Position numbers and translations under genes: made by a program. DNA of 64,000 bases from Deltaproteobacteria bacterium (GTDB lineage Bacteria > Myxococcota_A > Polyangia > Polyangiales > Polyangiaceae). Positions 53,985-62,348 of the stretch are shown here, piece after piece (positions within the stretch are counted from its first letter, which is position 1; the number at the start of each line of letters is the position of its first letter). The notes beneath the pieces are model-generated. The model saw only the letters and a list, made by a program, of their open reading frames with translations. It had not been told where the DNA came from and ran no database searches. The stretch covers positions 62,001 through 126,000 of the forward strand of contig JACRCQ010000036.1 in the NCBI GenBank assembly GCA_016218915.1. The letters are read 5' to 3'.

Positions 53985-54332
53985 TCACGGGCCGACTGCG
54001 CAGTTGATGCTTCCGGTGGCGCCGCGGTACTCGGCAGTAACTGCGGTGATGCCGGGATTGACACCTACGACGACTCCGCTCGGGTTGACCGTAGCCGTGC
54101 TCGGGTCTTGCGTGCTCCATCCTACGCCCGGGCTGGCCCCGATGTCCCGTTTGGTGCCGTCGGGCAGCGTGGCGTACGCTGACATCTGGGTGGACTCCGT
54201 GCGACGCAGGACGCATGGAGCAGGCTGGAGCGAGATCGCCGAGACGGCGGGCGACGACGTGGACGAGGTACCGCAGGCGACCGCGGAGCAAGCGAGGAAG
54301 CCACTGATGAGCAGCTTCGTTTTCGTATTCAT
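53985..54332 (-). CDS. Small lipoprotein with Ig-like (BIG2) domain
   Basis: A 115-residue lipoprotein. The signal TKTKLLISGFLACSAVAC ends at the lipobox Cys. The mature 90 residues are a bacterial immunoglobulin-like group 2 domain (AISLQPAPCVLRRTESTQMSAYATLPDGTKRDIG, WSTQDPSTATVNPSGVVVGVNPGITAVTAEY). A Cys in the first strand and one near the end probably form a disulfide. It is likely a surface adhesin fragment or a spacer protein. The ATG at 54332 has GGGAG upstream. It is convergent with the YqjK-like gene and divergent from the site-2 protease. Confidence 0.82.
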   Translation of the reverse strand: MNTKTKLLISGFLACSAVACGTSSTSSPAVSAISLQPAPCVLRRTESTQMSAYATLPDGTKRDIGASPGVGWSTQDPSTATVNPSGVVVGVNPGITAVTAEYRGATGSINCAVGP

Positions 54333-54664
54333 GGCTGATTTCTCCCTACAAGGCAGATTGCACGGTCCGTCGATCGACCCGCATAGAGCATTCCATGTGC
54401 CAGCCATGGGGCGCCCCGCATGCTCGCGCGTCGCACGCTTCCGCAGGTCCGAGCCCGCTCGATTTGGAGGAGACTGAGCATCATTCTGAAGGAGCTTCTC
54501 TCCTTTGTGAACGAGGTTCTCTCCTGTGGAGGAATCACCCGCGCGTCACGAGACCGGGCCGGCCGTGGGAATGGCGCGAACGATGCACGACGGCGGTGCA
54601 GGAGATGGTGGCTCATGCGAACGATCCCACGCATTGTGCTCTTGACGGGCTCGGAGGTGGTTTC
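54333..54664. other. 332-base divergent intergenic region
   Basis: No convincing gene is seen. An open frame in the plus direction runs into the protease gene but lacks any signal or domain. The middle holds the two 16-base direct repeats described separately, and the 3' part carries the ribosome site of the protease. Confidence 0.4.
54492..54528 (+). promoter_or_regulatory. Two direct repeats 21 bp apart upstream of the site-2 protease
   Basis: GAGCTTCTCTCCTTTG at 54492-54507 and GAGGTTCTCTCCTGTG at 54513-54528 match at 14 of 16 positions. They start exactly 21 bases apart, which is two helical turns. The pair lies 137-173 bases before the ATG of the protease gene and may be a binding site for a dimeric regulator. 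Confidence 0.45.
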
Positions 54665-55849
54665 ATGAATTCACTCGCTCGCAACGGCGAGGCGAAGCCA
54701 GGGTTGCCGCCGCGCGCAGCTGCTCCCCTGCGTTGGTCGCGCAAGCTCGTCACGCTCGCTGGCGTTGACGTCTACGTCCACGGCTCGTTCGTGCTGCTCA
54801 TCGCGCTGCTTGCAGTGGGCGATCTCGCCGTGGGACGCGGTGTCGCAGCCACGGTGCGCGGGACGCTCCTGATTCTCGCGGTCTTCGCCACGGTTGTGCT
54901 CCACGAGCTCGGCCATGCCCTGGCTGCGAGAGGCTTCGGCATCCGGACGCGCGACATCACGCTGCTGCCCATTGGGGGCATTGCACGGCTGGAGCGCATG
55001 CCGGACAAGCCGGGGGAGCAGCTGCTGGTCGCAATCGCAGGCCCTGCCGTCAATGTCGCAATTGCCCTGCTGCTGCTCTTCGTGCTGCTTGGGCTCGGGG
55101 GGCCGGTTGCCATGGGCGCCCTGGGGCACACGGGGGCGCCTTTCTTGACCCAGCTGATGTGGATCAACCTCTCGTTGGCGGCATTCAACCTGTTGCCGGG
55201 CTTTCCCATGGATGGCGGACGCGTCCTGCGGGCGCTGATGGCCATGCATATGGAGCCTGAGCGCGCTACGCAGATCGCAGCGCGCGTCGGCCAGGGGATG
55301 GCCGTGGTCTTTGCTCTGGTGGGGCTCGCGTACAATCCATTCTTGATCGTGATCGCTGCTTTTGTATGGTTCGGAGCCACGGCAGAGCACGCCATGTCGA
55401 CCGTCAAGGTCGCCCTTTCCGGGCTGTCGGTCCGTCACGCCATGATCACCGGGTTTTCGACCTTGTCCGCGACTGAACCGCTGTCGCAGGCCACCTCCCT
55501 TACCCTGGCCGGATTCCAGCAGGACTTCCCTGTGATGGACGGCACGAAGCTCGTGGGGATCCTGACGCACGGGGACTTGCTCGTCGGGTTGGCAGAGCAC
55601 GGAGCCAACGCTGCCGTTCGCCAGGCGATGCGAGAGGATCCGGAAGTCGCGAGCCCGGCCGACAGGCTTGCGGACACCCTATCCCGCATGTCGATAGGAG
55701 GGGCGCGGATCCTGGTGGTGGTGGAAGACGGCGTCGTGGTAGGCGTCGTGACCGCTGGGAGAATCCGCGAGCTGATGGCGCTGGAGAAGACCAGCCGCCA
55801 CGGCCGGATGTTGGACGGTATGCAGCTGCATCTGCATCACCGAAAATGA
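54665..55849 (+). CDS. Site-2 protease (M50 family) with C-terminal CBS domains
   Basis: A 394-residue intramembrane metalloprotease. The zinc-binding motif is HELGH in VVLHELGHALAARGFGIRT, and the second metal ligand is in LPGFPMDGGRVLRALMAM. About six transmembrane segments are visible in the first 230 residues. A tandem CBS pair fills residues 250-385 (MITGFSTLSATEPLSQATSLTLAGF, VMDGTKLVGILTHGDLL, VVEDGVVVGVVTAGRI). Proteins of this type (M50 plus CBS) cleave membrane-bound regulators and respond to adenine nucleotides. An excellent GGAGG ribosome site is before the ATG. The PLD gene overlaps the end by four bases. The region upstream carries two direct repeats. Confidence 0.9.
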   Translation: MNSLARNGEAKPGLPPRAAAPLRWSRKLVTLAGVDVYVHGSFVLLIALLAVGDLAVGRGVAATVRGTLLILAVFATVVLHELGHALAARGFGIRTRDITLLPIGGIARLERMPDKPGEQLLVAIAGPAVNVAIALLLLFVLLGLGGPVAMGALGHTGAPFLTQLMWINLSLAAFNLLPGFPMDGGRVLRALMAMHMEPERATQIAARVGQGMAVVFALVGLAYNPFLIVIAAFVWFGATAEHAMSTVKVALSGLSVRHAMITGFSTLSATEPLSQATSLTLAGFQQDFPVMDGTKLVGILTHGDLLVGLAEHGANAAVRQAMREDPEVASPADRLADTLSRMSIGGARILVVVEDGVVVGVVTAGRIRELMALEKTSRHGRMLDGMQLHLHHRK

Positions 55850-57036
55850 GCCCGGTCGATGGGTCAGCGATTGGAAGCGAGCTCGCGCTCTGTGCCGCGC
55901 CAGAATCCGTGCATCTTCTCGACGGAGGGCGTCAAGCTTATCCGCGCATGCTGCTCGCGATCGCGCACGCGAAGAGGAGCATCCACCTCGAAGTGTATTC
56001 GTTCGTGCCGTCCTTGGTCGGCGCCAGCTTCGTCGAGTCGCTCAGGCGCGCCGCGGCTCGTGGGGTCGACGTGCAGGTGCAGATCGACGGCTGGGGGTCG
56101 ATACGCGGCGGGCGTGCGGTGGTGGCTGAGCTTCGCGAGGCCGGCTGCAGCGCACGGATCTACAATCGGCTGGCAGGGTTGCTGGTGGGACGCCTCGGGC
56201 GAAATCATCGGAAGATTCTCCTTGTGGATGATGAGGTGTCGTTCCTCGGCGGGATCAACATCGGCGACGAGAACGTGACCCAGGGATCGCACCAGGGATG
56301 GGCGGACCTGGCGCTGGAGATCCGCGGCCCCCAGTGTGCGCGTATCGGACAGATGATTCGTCGCGAGCCACAAGAGGCGATTTCCAGCCTGCTGCGCATC
56401 TTCGTGTCCGGCCTGGGAGGGGGATGGCGCTTGCGTCGGCGCTACCTCCAGGCATTTGCGCGGGCGCGGCTGCGAATCCACGTGGCACACGGCTACTTTC
56501 TGCCGGACGCCGGTGTGGTGCGCGCCATCACGGCCGCCGCACGGCGTGGTGTCCAGGTGCGTCTGCTGCTCGCGGGACGAAGCGACGTTCCGTTTGCGCG
56601 CGCAGCTACGCGGAGTCTATATCGTAGATTGCTCACGGCCGGCGTGCTGATCCACGAGTGGAACGACTCGGTTCTTCACGCGAAGGTGGCGACGATTGAC
56701 GGCGAGCTTCTGCTCGTGGGCAGCTTCAACCTGGACCCGTTCTCGCTGGCCAATCTCGAAGCCTTGGTGGAGGTCGACGACAAGCCTGTGGTGGAGCAGG
56801 GAGAGGCGTGGATTCAAGACCACTTTACGCTCTCGAGGACCATGACGTCGGTGGAAGCCGGCTCGAGGCTTCATCGGTGGCTGCTCGACCCGCTGGGGCG
56901 CGTGATCGCGCGTCTGACCGACACGCTGAGTCGTGCCATGGCGAGCCGCAAGCGGTTTCGCACCCACGCCTCGACACGGGCAGCTGACCACATGAGCGGG
57001 CTGCGCGCAGCCGAAATCTCCGTCAAGTTGAAGTAG
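55846..57036 (+). CDS. Phospholipase D-family cardiolipin synthase (ClsB-like)
   Basis: A 396-residue phosphatidyltransferase with two HKD motifs: NHRKILLVDDEVSFLGGINIGDE near residue 124 and LHAKVATIDGELLLVGSFN near residue 275. Between and around them are the conserved glycine-rich segments of the family. It has no long hydrophobic N-terminus, so it is more like ClsB or soluble PLD synthases than ClsA. In E. coli relatives make cardiolipin from phosphatidylglycerol or phosphatidylethanolamine. Translation is coupled to the site-2 protease by an ATGA overlap, suggesting a link between intramembrane proteolysis and lipid composition. The stop codon is in the loop of a strong hairpin (57018-57058). 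Confidence 0.9.
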   Translation: MSPVDGSAIGSELALCAAPESVHLLDGGRQAYPRMLLAIAHAKRSIHLEVYSFVPSLVGASFVESLRRAAARGVDVQVQIDGWGSIRGGRAVVAELREAGCSARIYNRLAGLLVGRLGRNHRKILLVDDEVSFLGGINIGDENVTQGSHQGWADLALEIRGPQCARIGQMIRREPQEAISSLLRIFVSGLGGGWRLRRRYLQAFARARLRIHVAHGYFLPDAGVVRAITAAARRGVQVRLLLAGRSDVPFARAATRSLYRRLLTAGVLIHEWNDSVLHAKVATIDGELLLVGSFNLDPFSLANLEALVEVDDKPVVEQGEAWIQDHFTLSRTMTSVEAGSRLHRWLLDPLGRVIARLTDTLSRAMASRKRFRTHASTRAADHMSGLRAAEISVKLK

Positions 57037-57058
57037 TCTTTCCTTCAATTGGACGGAG
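57018..57058. terminator. Strong stem-loop at the end of the PLD gene (copy C of the dyad)
   Basis: Arms 57018-57033 and 57043-57058 can pair over 16 positions (14 Watson-Crick, one G-T and one mismatch) around a 9-base loop that contains the TAG stop. No T-run follows on either strand, so it is not a standard intrinsic terminator. Its core (TCAAGTTGAA, 11 bases, TTCAATTGGA) matches the dyads at 38879 and 44381 at the same spacing, so it may be an operator or RNA structure for the hybrid-kinase gene downstream. Confidence 0.45.
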
Positions 57059-57235
57059 CCGGCAGCAGGCTCGTCCTACAGCCACCCTGGGACGGGGGCG
57101 GGGCGTCCCCGAGAATACCGGCGGGAGTGTCCGATCCGCTGCATGCGCGGTGCCCGGCGCGATTCGTGCTCTCTGTGGAACCGCCACCTTCCCGCGCCCT
57201 CGGCCAAACCAGGCGTGCCTTGACAGAGACTGGAC

Positions 57236-59368
57236 ATGTTCCCAACAAGCCGCGTCCCGAGCACCCTCCATCCGCCATCTGGCACCGCAGCGGGCGGCAC
57301 CGAGGTCCGGCGTCAGGCCGCCGTGCTCATTGCCGGGGCCCTGCAGAACGCGATTCTGAGCAGCGCAAACTTCTCGAGCATTGCGACCGACGACAAGGGG
57401 GTCATCCAGATCTTCAATGTCGGGGCCGAGCGCATGCTGGGATACGCAGCCGCCGACGTGGTCAACAGGGTCACGCCCGCCGAGCTGTCGGATCCCCAGG
57501 AGCTGATCGCGCGAGCGCAGGCCCTGAGCATGGAGCTGGGCAAATCGATCACACCAGGCTTCGACGCACTGGTGTTCAAGGCCGCCCGCGGAATCGAGGA
57601 CATCTACGAGCTGACGTACATCCGGAACGACGGAAGCCGCATTCCGGCGATCGTATCGGTCACTGCGCTGCACGACCCGGACGGGGGAATCATCGGGTAC
57701 CTGCTGATCGGTACGGACAACACCGCCCGAAAACGGGTCGAAGCAGAGCAGAAGCTTCTCGATCAACGGCTGCGCGATCAGCAGTTCTACACTCGCTCCC
57801 TCATCGAATCCAACATTGACGCGCTGATGGCCATCAATCCGTCGGGCATCATCACGGACGTCAACAAGCAGATGGAAGCGCTCACCGGCTGCACGCGAGA
57901 CGAGCTGATCGGCGCGCCCTTCAAGAATCACTTCACCGACCCGGAGCGCGCCGAGGCTGGCATCAACCTGGTGCTGAGCGAGAAGAAGGTCACCGACTAC
58001 GAGCTCACTGCGCGCGCCAGCAGCGGCCACGAGACCGTCGTGTCGTTCAATGCGACCACCTTCTACGACCGCGAGCAGGCCCTGCAGGGCGTGGTGGTGG
58101 TGGCGCGCGACGTGACCGAGCGCAAGCGGCTGGACGAGGCGCTTCAGAACAAGAACGCGGAGCTGGAGATCGCCAAGGTCGCGGCAGAGAAGGCGAACCA
58201 CGCCAAGTCCGAGTTCCTCTCCAGCATGAGCCACGAGCTCCGCTCCCCGCTCAACGCAGTTCTCGGCTTTGCCCAGCTGATGGACTCCGACTCCCCTCCG
58301 CCGTCCCCGTCCCAGAAAGAGAGCATCGGCCAGATTCTCCACGCGGGCTGGTATCTCCTGGAGCTCATCAACGAGGTCCTCGACCTCGCCGTGATCGAGT
58401 CGGGAAAGCTGTCGCTCTCCGTGGAGCCGGTGCTGCTGGCCGAGACCATGCTCGAATGCAGGGCCATCATCGAGCAGCAGGGGCGCAAGCGGGGGGTGGA
58501 GATGACCTTCCCCCAAATCGACGCTCCAATCTACATTCTTGCGGATCGTACGCGGTTGAAGCAGATTCTCATCAACCTCCTGTCCAACGCGGTCAAGTAC
58601 AACCGCCCCGCAGGATCGGTCGTCGTGGAGTGCACGTCGAGCACGGCGAGCACGACCCGCATCAGCGTCCGGGATACGGGTCCAGGGCTGTCGCCGGACA
58701 AGCTTCGCCAGCTCTTTCAGCCGTTCAATCGTCTCGGCCAGGAAGCGAGCACCGAGGAGGGCACGGGAATCGGCTTGGTGATGAGCAAGCTGCTCGTCGA
58801 GCAGATGGGCGGGGTGATCGGCGTCGAGAGCACAGTCGACGTGGGTACCGTGTTTTGGTTCGAGCTGGCGTCCTCGACTGGCCTGCAGCTTCCCGTGGAG
58901 AAGATCGAGCCCACCGCAGCGCTTCCGACGTACGTGCCGCAAGACGCGCCGCTGCGAACCCTGCTGTACATCGAAGACAACACCGCCAACTTGAAGCTCG
59001 TCGAGCAGCTCGTGGCGCGTCGCCCCGAAATGCGGCTGATGACCGCGGGGGACGGGCGCCAAGGCATCGAGCTTGCGCGCGACAACCTGCCGGAGTTGAT
59101 CCTGATGGACATCAATCTTCCCGGCATGAACGGCTTCCAGGCTTTGAAGATCCTCCAAGAGGATCCACTGACGGCGCGCATCCCAGTGCTGGCCATCAGC
59201 GCCAACGCGATGCAAGGCGACATCCGCAGAGGGCTGGAGGCCGGGTTCTTTCGCTACCTCACCAAGCCGATCAAGGTCAGGGAGTTCATGGAGGCCTTGG
59301 AAGTCGCGCTGGAGTACGCCACGACCGATAGGAGGCGCATCCCGCAGATGCTTGAGTCGCATGATTAG
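57236..59368 (+). CDS. Hybrid sensor histidine kinase (PAS-PAS-HisKA-HATPase-REC)
   Basis: A 710-residue cytoplasmic kinase. Two PAS domains (about 38-165 and 185-298, with the end SYFARKRVE-like linkers) are followed by a coiled segment, HisKA with the phospho-accepting His333 (SSMSHELRSPLN), an HATPase with DTGPGLS and GTGIGLVMSK, and a C-terminal receiver domain (YIEDNTANLKLV, phospho-acceptor in LILMDINLPG, Lys in LTKPIK). All catalytic residues are present. No transmembrane helix is found, so it senses an internal signal. Its stop overlaps the next gene, a REC-cyclase, by eight bases, which makes phosphorelay between them likely. The start at ATG 57236 has only a modest ribosome site. 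Confidence 0.92.
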   Translation: MFPTSRVPSTLHPPSGTAAGGTEVRRQAAVLIAGALQNAILSSANFSSIATDDKGVIQIFNVGAERMLGYAAADVVNRVTPAELSDPQELIARAQALSMELGKSITPGFDALVFKAARGIEDIYELTYIRNDGSRIPAIVSVTALHDPDGGIIGYLLIGTDNTARKRVEAEQKLLDQRLRDQQFYTRSLIESNIDALMAINPSGIITDVNKQMEALTGCTRDELIGAPFKNHFTDPERAEAGINLVLSEKKVTDYELTARASSGHETVVSFNATTFYDREQALQGVVVVARDVTERKRLDEALQNKNAELEIAKVAAEKANHAKSEFLSSMSHELRSPLNAVLGFAQLMDSDSPPPSPSQKESIGQILHAGWYLLELINEVLDLAVIESGKLSLSVEPVLLAETMLECRAIIEQQGRKRGVEMTFPQIDAPIYILADRTRLKQILINLLSNAVKYNRPAGSVVVECTSSTASTTRISVRDTGPGLSPDKLRQLFQPFNRLGQEASTEEGTGIGLVMSKLLVEQMGGVIGVESTVDVGTVFWFELASSTGLQLPVEKIEPTAALPTYVPQDAPLRTLLYIEDNTANLKLVEQLVARRPEMRLMTAGDGRQGIELARDNLPELILMDINLPGMNGFQALKILQEDPLTARIPVLAISANAMQGDIRRGLEAGFFRYLTKPIKVREFMEALEVALEYATTDRRRIPQMLESHD

Positions 59369-60272
59369 CCAGGCCGACATCCTTCAGGGCAGGATCCTGA
59401 TCGTCGACGACCAGCAGGCCAACGTGCTTCTGCTCGATCAGATTCTACGCCGCGCAGGCTACGCCTCGGTCAGCTCCACCCTGGAATCGGAGAAGGTCTG
59501 CGAGCTGCACCTCGTGAATCGCTACGACTTGATCCTGCTCGATCTCCAGATGCCCGGGATGGACGGATTTCAGGTGATGGAGAACCTGAAAGAGGTCGAG
59601 ACGGGCGGCTATCTCCCTGTGCTCGTGGTGACCGCGCAGCCCTCGCACAAGCTGCGCGCGCTCAGCGCGGGTGCCCGAGACTTCATCAGCAAGCCGTTCG
59701 ACGTTGCGGAGGTGTTGATACGAGTCCACAACATGCTCGAAGTCCGCCTGCTGCACCAGGAGACGAAGCGGCTCTACGACCGGGTCGTGCTGGAGCAGCG
59801 GGTATCTGCCCGGCTGCTGCAGAGCGCGCTGCCCCATTCCATCGCGGAGCGCCTGAAAGAACACCAGGAGGTCGCGTCCGATGGCTCTACCCAGCTCGTG
59901 GCCGAAAGCTATGCAGAGGTGACCGTGCTGTTCGCCGACATCGTGGACTTCACGAAGTTCGCCGAAGGCGCGAGCGCTGAGGTACTGGTCGGGGTTCTCA
60001 ACGACATCTCCTCGCGCTTCGACAGCCTGAAGCCAGATCGCGTGAGCGACCGGAGAGACGCGGTCGGCGACGCCTATCTGGCATCGGCGGAGCTGCCCGC
60101 CGCTCTGGCGGAGCAGTCGATTCGCGGCGCCAAGATGGCGCTGGAGCTGACCGAGGCCGTGGAACGGTTCAACGGGCACAGCCGCTACAAGCTCAAGGTG
60201 CGCATCGGGGTCGACACACGCGTCGCTGGTGATGCAGACAGCAGCAAGCGCAAGCACCTGTTTGACCTGTAG
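59361..60272 (+). CDS. Response regulator with truncated, degenerate nucleotide cyclase domain
   Basis: A 303-residue protein. The receiver domain (RILIVDDQQANVLLL, phospho-acceptor in LILLDLQMPG, Lys in ISKPFDVAEV) is intact. It is joined through a coiled coil to a class III cyclase domain that begins normally (VTVLFADIVDFTKFAEG with the first metal Asp; VGDAYLASAELP with the second). The residue usually Lys before VGD is Asp. The domain then stops at HLFDL, where relatives continue with a Trp and the GDAVN...R catalytic motif. A TAG replaces that Trp codon, and the downstream bases do not restore the sequence. The cyclase is thus almost certainly inactive; the protein may still act as a phospho-acceptor. 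It overlaps the hybrid kinase. Confidence 0.85.
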   Translation: MISQADILQGRILIVDDQQANVLLLDQILRRAGYASVSSTLESEKVCELHLVNRYDLILLDLQMPGMDGFQVMENLKEVETGGYLPVLVVTAQPSHKLRALSAGARDFISKPFDVAEVLIRVHNMLEVRLLHQETKRLYDRVVLEQRVSARLLQSALPHSIAERLKEHQEVASDGSTQLVAESYAEVTVLFADIVDFTKFAEGASAEVLVGVLNDISSRFDSLKPDRVSDRRDAVGDAYLASAELPAALAEQSIRGAKMALELTEAVERFNGHSRYKLKVRIGVDTRVAGDADSSKRKHLFDL

Positions 60273-60469
60273 CGTCGTTGCGCGCCTGGCGAAGACGCTG
60301 CCATCCTTCGAATCGAAGGTCGGGGAGCATCATTCTGATGGACTTGGAAGGGTGCGACGAACCTATTGACGCGCAAGTCGTTGTACTTGCTCGCTGCCGG
60401 CATGCGGCGCAGAACCTGCTGTAACGAGCGCCCGGCGCACGATGCCTCGCTCCGCCTTTCGCAGAGGCT

Positions 60470-60485
60470 TGGCAAATCCTGCGCA
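60470..60485 (+). promoter_or_regulatory. Possible sigma-54 promoter of the ice-binding-like gene
   Basis: TTGGCAAATCCTGCGCA has the GG and GC dinucleotides of a -24/-12 promoter 10 bases apart, ending in GCA. The start of transcription would be near 60496 and the ATG is at 60512, with AAGGGAG before it. The -12 half is weak, so this is a candidate only. Confidence 0.3.
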
Positions 60486-60511
60486 TAAAGCTTGGCAAGG
60501 GAGCAATCATC

Positions 60512-61693
60512 ATGCGTTCTGGATCTCGTCTCTTGAATCTGCGGGCCACGGTCTTTCTCCTCGTCCCGCTCGCAATCGGTTGCGGATCAGCTGGCAGCGA
60601 GGCTTCGACCGACGGAGGGAGCCTTGCGGATAGCGCTAATCCCACCGATAGCGCCAAGCTCTCGGATGGCGGAGCCGAGCCGGATGGTAGCAGCCTCACG
60701 ACACCGACCGTCACCTCGAATACACCCACGAATGGCGCGGTCGCCGTGCCCGTCAACGGGAGCATCAGCGCTACCTTCAGCGAATCGATGGATCCGAGCA
60801 CGCTCAGCACCAACACATTCACGCTGGTGGTCGGCGCGACCGCGATTCCAGTCCCGGCCACGGTGTTCTATGAGAGCTCGAAGGCATACCTCCTTCCCAG
60901 CGCACAGCTGCAGAGCAATGCTACGTTCAAGGCTACGGTCACCACCGGGGCAAGGAGTGCTCTCGGCGCTCCGCTGGCTGAGAACCATGTCTGGAGCTTC
61001 ACCACAAGTGATAGCGTGGCTCAGCAGCTTCCGGTGAAGCTCGGCGGAGCCGGGGCCTTCGTGATCCTCGCCAAGAGCGCGATCTCGACCGTGCCAACCT
61101 CTGCAGTCACTGGCAACATCGGGGTGAGCCCCGCCGCGGCGACCTTCATCACCGGGTTCTCGTTGATCGCGGATTCGACGAATGTGTTCTCGACCTCCAC
61201 GCAGGTGACCGGCAAGGTGTTTGCGGCCGACTACGCGCCGCCCACTCCATCCAACCTGACCACCGCCGTGGGCGACATGGAGCTTGCGCTCACCGAGGCA
61301 GCCGGACGGGCACCCACCGTGATCGAGCTGGGGGCTGGCAACATCGGAGGGATGACCCTGGCTCCAGGCGTGTACAAGTGGTCCAGCGGCGTCCTGATTC
61401 CGACGGATGTCACGCTCTCCGGCAGCGCGAGCGACATCTGGATATTTCAAATAGCACAGGGGTTGACAGTCGAAAGCGCTGCAACGATCCTCTTGAGCGG
61501 CGGTGCGCTTGCAAGGAACGTTTTCTGGCAGGTAAGCGGATCAGTCGATCTGGGCACGACTGCGCACCTGGAGGGGATCGTGCTCTGCCAGACGGCAATC
61601 GCCCTGCATACGGGCGCGTCGGTCCATGGCAGAATGCTTGCTCAGACAGGGGTCACGATTGACGGGAGCGCCGTTGTCGAGCCGGCGCCATAG
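60512..61693 (+). CDS. DUF3494 ice-binding-like lipoprotein with Ig-like domain
   Basis: A 393-residue lipoprotein. The signal RATVFLLVPLAIGC ends at Cys24 or so, followed by an acidic Ser/Asp linker. Residues 65-165 are an Ig-like domain of the SbsA/Big_5 type (TPTNGAVAVPVNGSISATFSESMDPSTL). Residues 175-393 match the DUF3494 ice-binding family, opening with FVILAKSAISTVPTSAVTGN and IGVSPAAATFITGFSL, and later APGVYKWSSGVLIPTDVTLSG and FWQVSGSVDLGTTAHLEGIV. The family forms a discontinuous beta-solenoid that binds ice or other surfaces; many bacterial members are adhesins. A good AAGGGAG ribosome site precedes the ATG. Whether it binds ice cannot be told from sequence alone. Confidence 0.9.
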   Translation: MRSGSRLLNLRATVFLLVPLAIGCGSAGSEASTDGGSLADSANPTDSAKLSDGGAEPDGSSLTTPTVTSNTPTNGAVAVPVNGSISATFSESMDPSTLSTNTFTLVVGATAIPVPATVFYESSKAYLLPSAQLQSNATFKATVTTGARSALGAPLAENHVWSFTTSDSVAQQLPVKLGGAGAFVILAKSAISTVPTSAVTGNIGVSPAAATFITGFSLIADSTNVFSTSTQVTGKVFAADYAPPTPSNLTTAVGDMELALTEAAGRAPTVIELGAGNIGGMTLAPGVYKWSSGVLIPTDVTLSGSASDIWIFQIAQGLTVESAATILLSGGALARNVFWQVSGSVDLGTTAHLEGIVLCQTAIALHTGASVHGRMLAQTGVTIDGSAVVEPAP

Positions 61694-61727
61694 CTTGGAT
61701 CCCAGACAGCGGTCACGAGGGGCGCGC

Positions 61728-62321
61728 TCAGCCATCTCCCAGCTTTTTCATGATCGAGGCGTGCTGCACATGGATTCGTCGCAGTAGCTCGATCATGACC
61801 TCGTCCTGCTGCTCGAGGTGGAGCATGATCGCCTTCACTTCTTCCTCTGCCTTGATGTTCACGAAGTAGTCCTGCTCGGCCATGATGCGGTCCTTCGCAG
61901 CCTGACGGTTCTGCGACATCATGATGATCGGTGCTGCGTAGGCTGCCTGGAAGCTGAGCGCCAAATTGAGCAGGATGAACGGGTAGGGGTCCCAGCGATG
62001 CACGAATGCGAGCACGTTCGCCGTAATCCAGCACACGAGCACCAGCGACTGGAGGATGATGAACGTCCAGCTGCCCATCACCGTGGCAAGTCCGTCCGCG
62101 ACGCGCTGGCCTCGGCTGAGCTTGTCCGCGACAACCTCATTGACGTTCGCAATGGGCTTGTGCTTGTGGCTGTGCCGGATTCTGGCCTGCTCCCACTTCT
62201 CTAGGTCGAGGGGCATGGACATGGTGTCGTCGGACCGAAGCAATCGCTGTGCCCGCTCCATCGGGAGCACCGGCCAAACGCCCAAGCGTTGCCGATTCGG
62301 GTCCGCAACTTGCACAACCAT
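61728..62321 (-). CDS. DUF1003 inner membrane protein
   Basis: About 197 residues. Two adjacent transmembrane helices near the middle (FIILQSLVLVCWITANVLAFV and PFILLNLALSFQAAYAAPIIMMS) are followed by a long charged amphipathic helix (NRQAAKDRIMAEQDYFVNIKAEEEVKAIMLHLEQQDEVMIELL) that is diagnostic for DUF1003. A basic, helical N-terminal section precedes them. The biochemical role is unknown. Several in-frame starts exist (62363, 62321, 62261, 62222) and none has a good ribosome site; 62321 is a compromise that avoids overlap with the divergent YihY-family gene. Confidence 0.85.
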   Translation of the reverse strand: MVVQVADPNRQRLGVWPVLPMERAQRLLRSDDTMSMPLDLEKWEQARIRHSHKHKPIANVNEVVADKLSRGQRVADGLATVMGSWTFIILQSLVLVCWITANVLAFVHRWDPYPFILLNLALSFQAAYAAPIIMMSQNRQAAKDRIMAEQDYFVNIKAEEEVKAIMLHLEQQDEVMIELLRRIHVQHASIMKKLGDG

Positions 62322-62348
62322 CGGGGATGACAAGGTTCCGGGAGCACG

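Noticed and set aside
60272..60511. Short minus-strand open frames after the truncated cyclase
   Set aside because: They have no start signal or domain and do not restore the cyclase C-terminus in any frame I could read.
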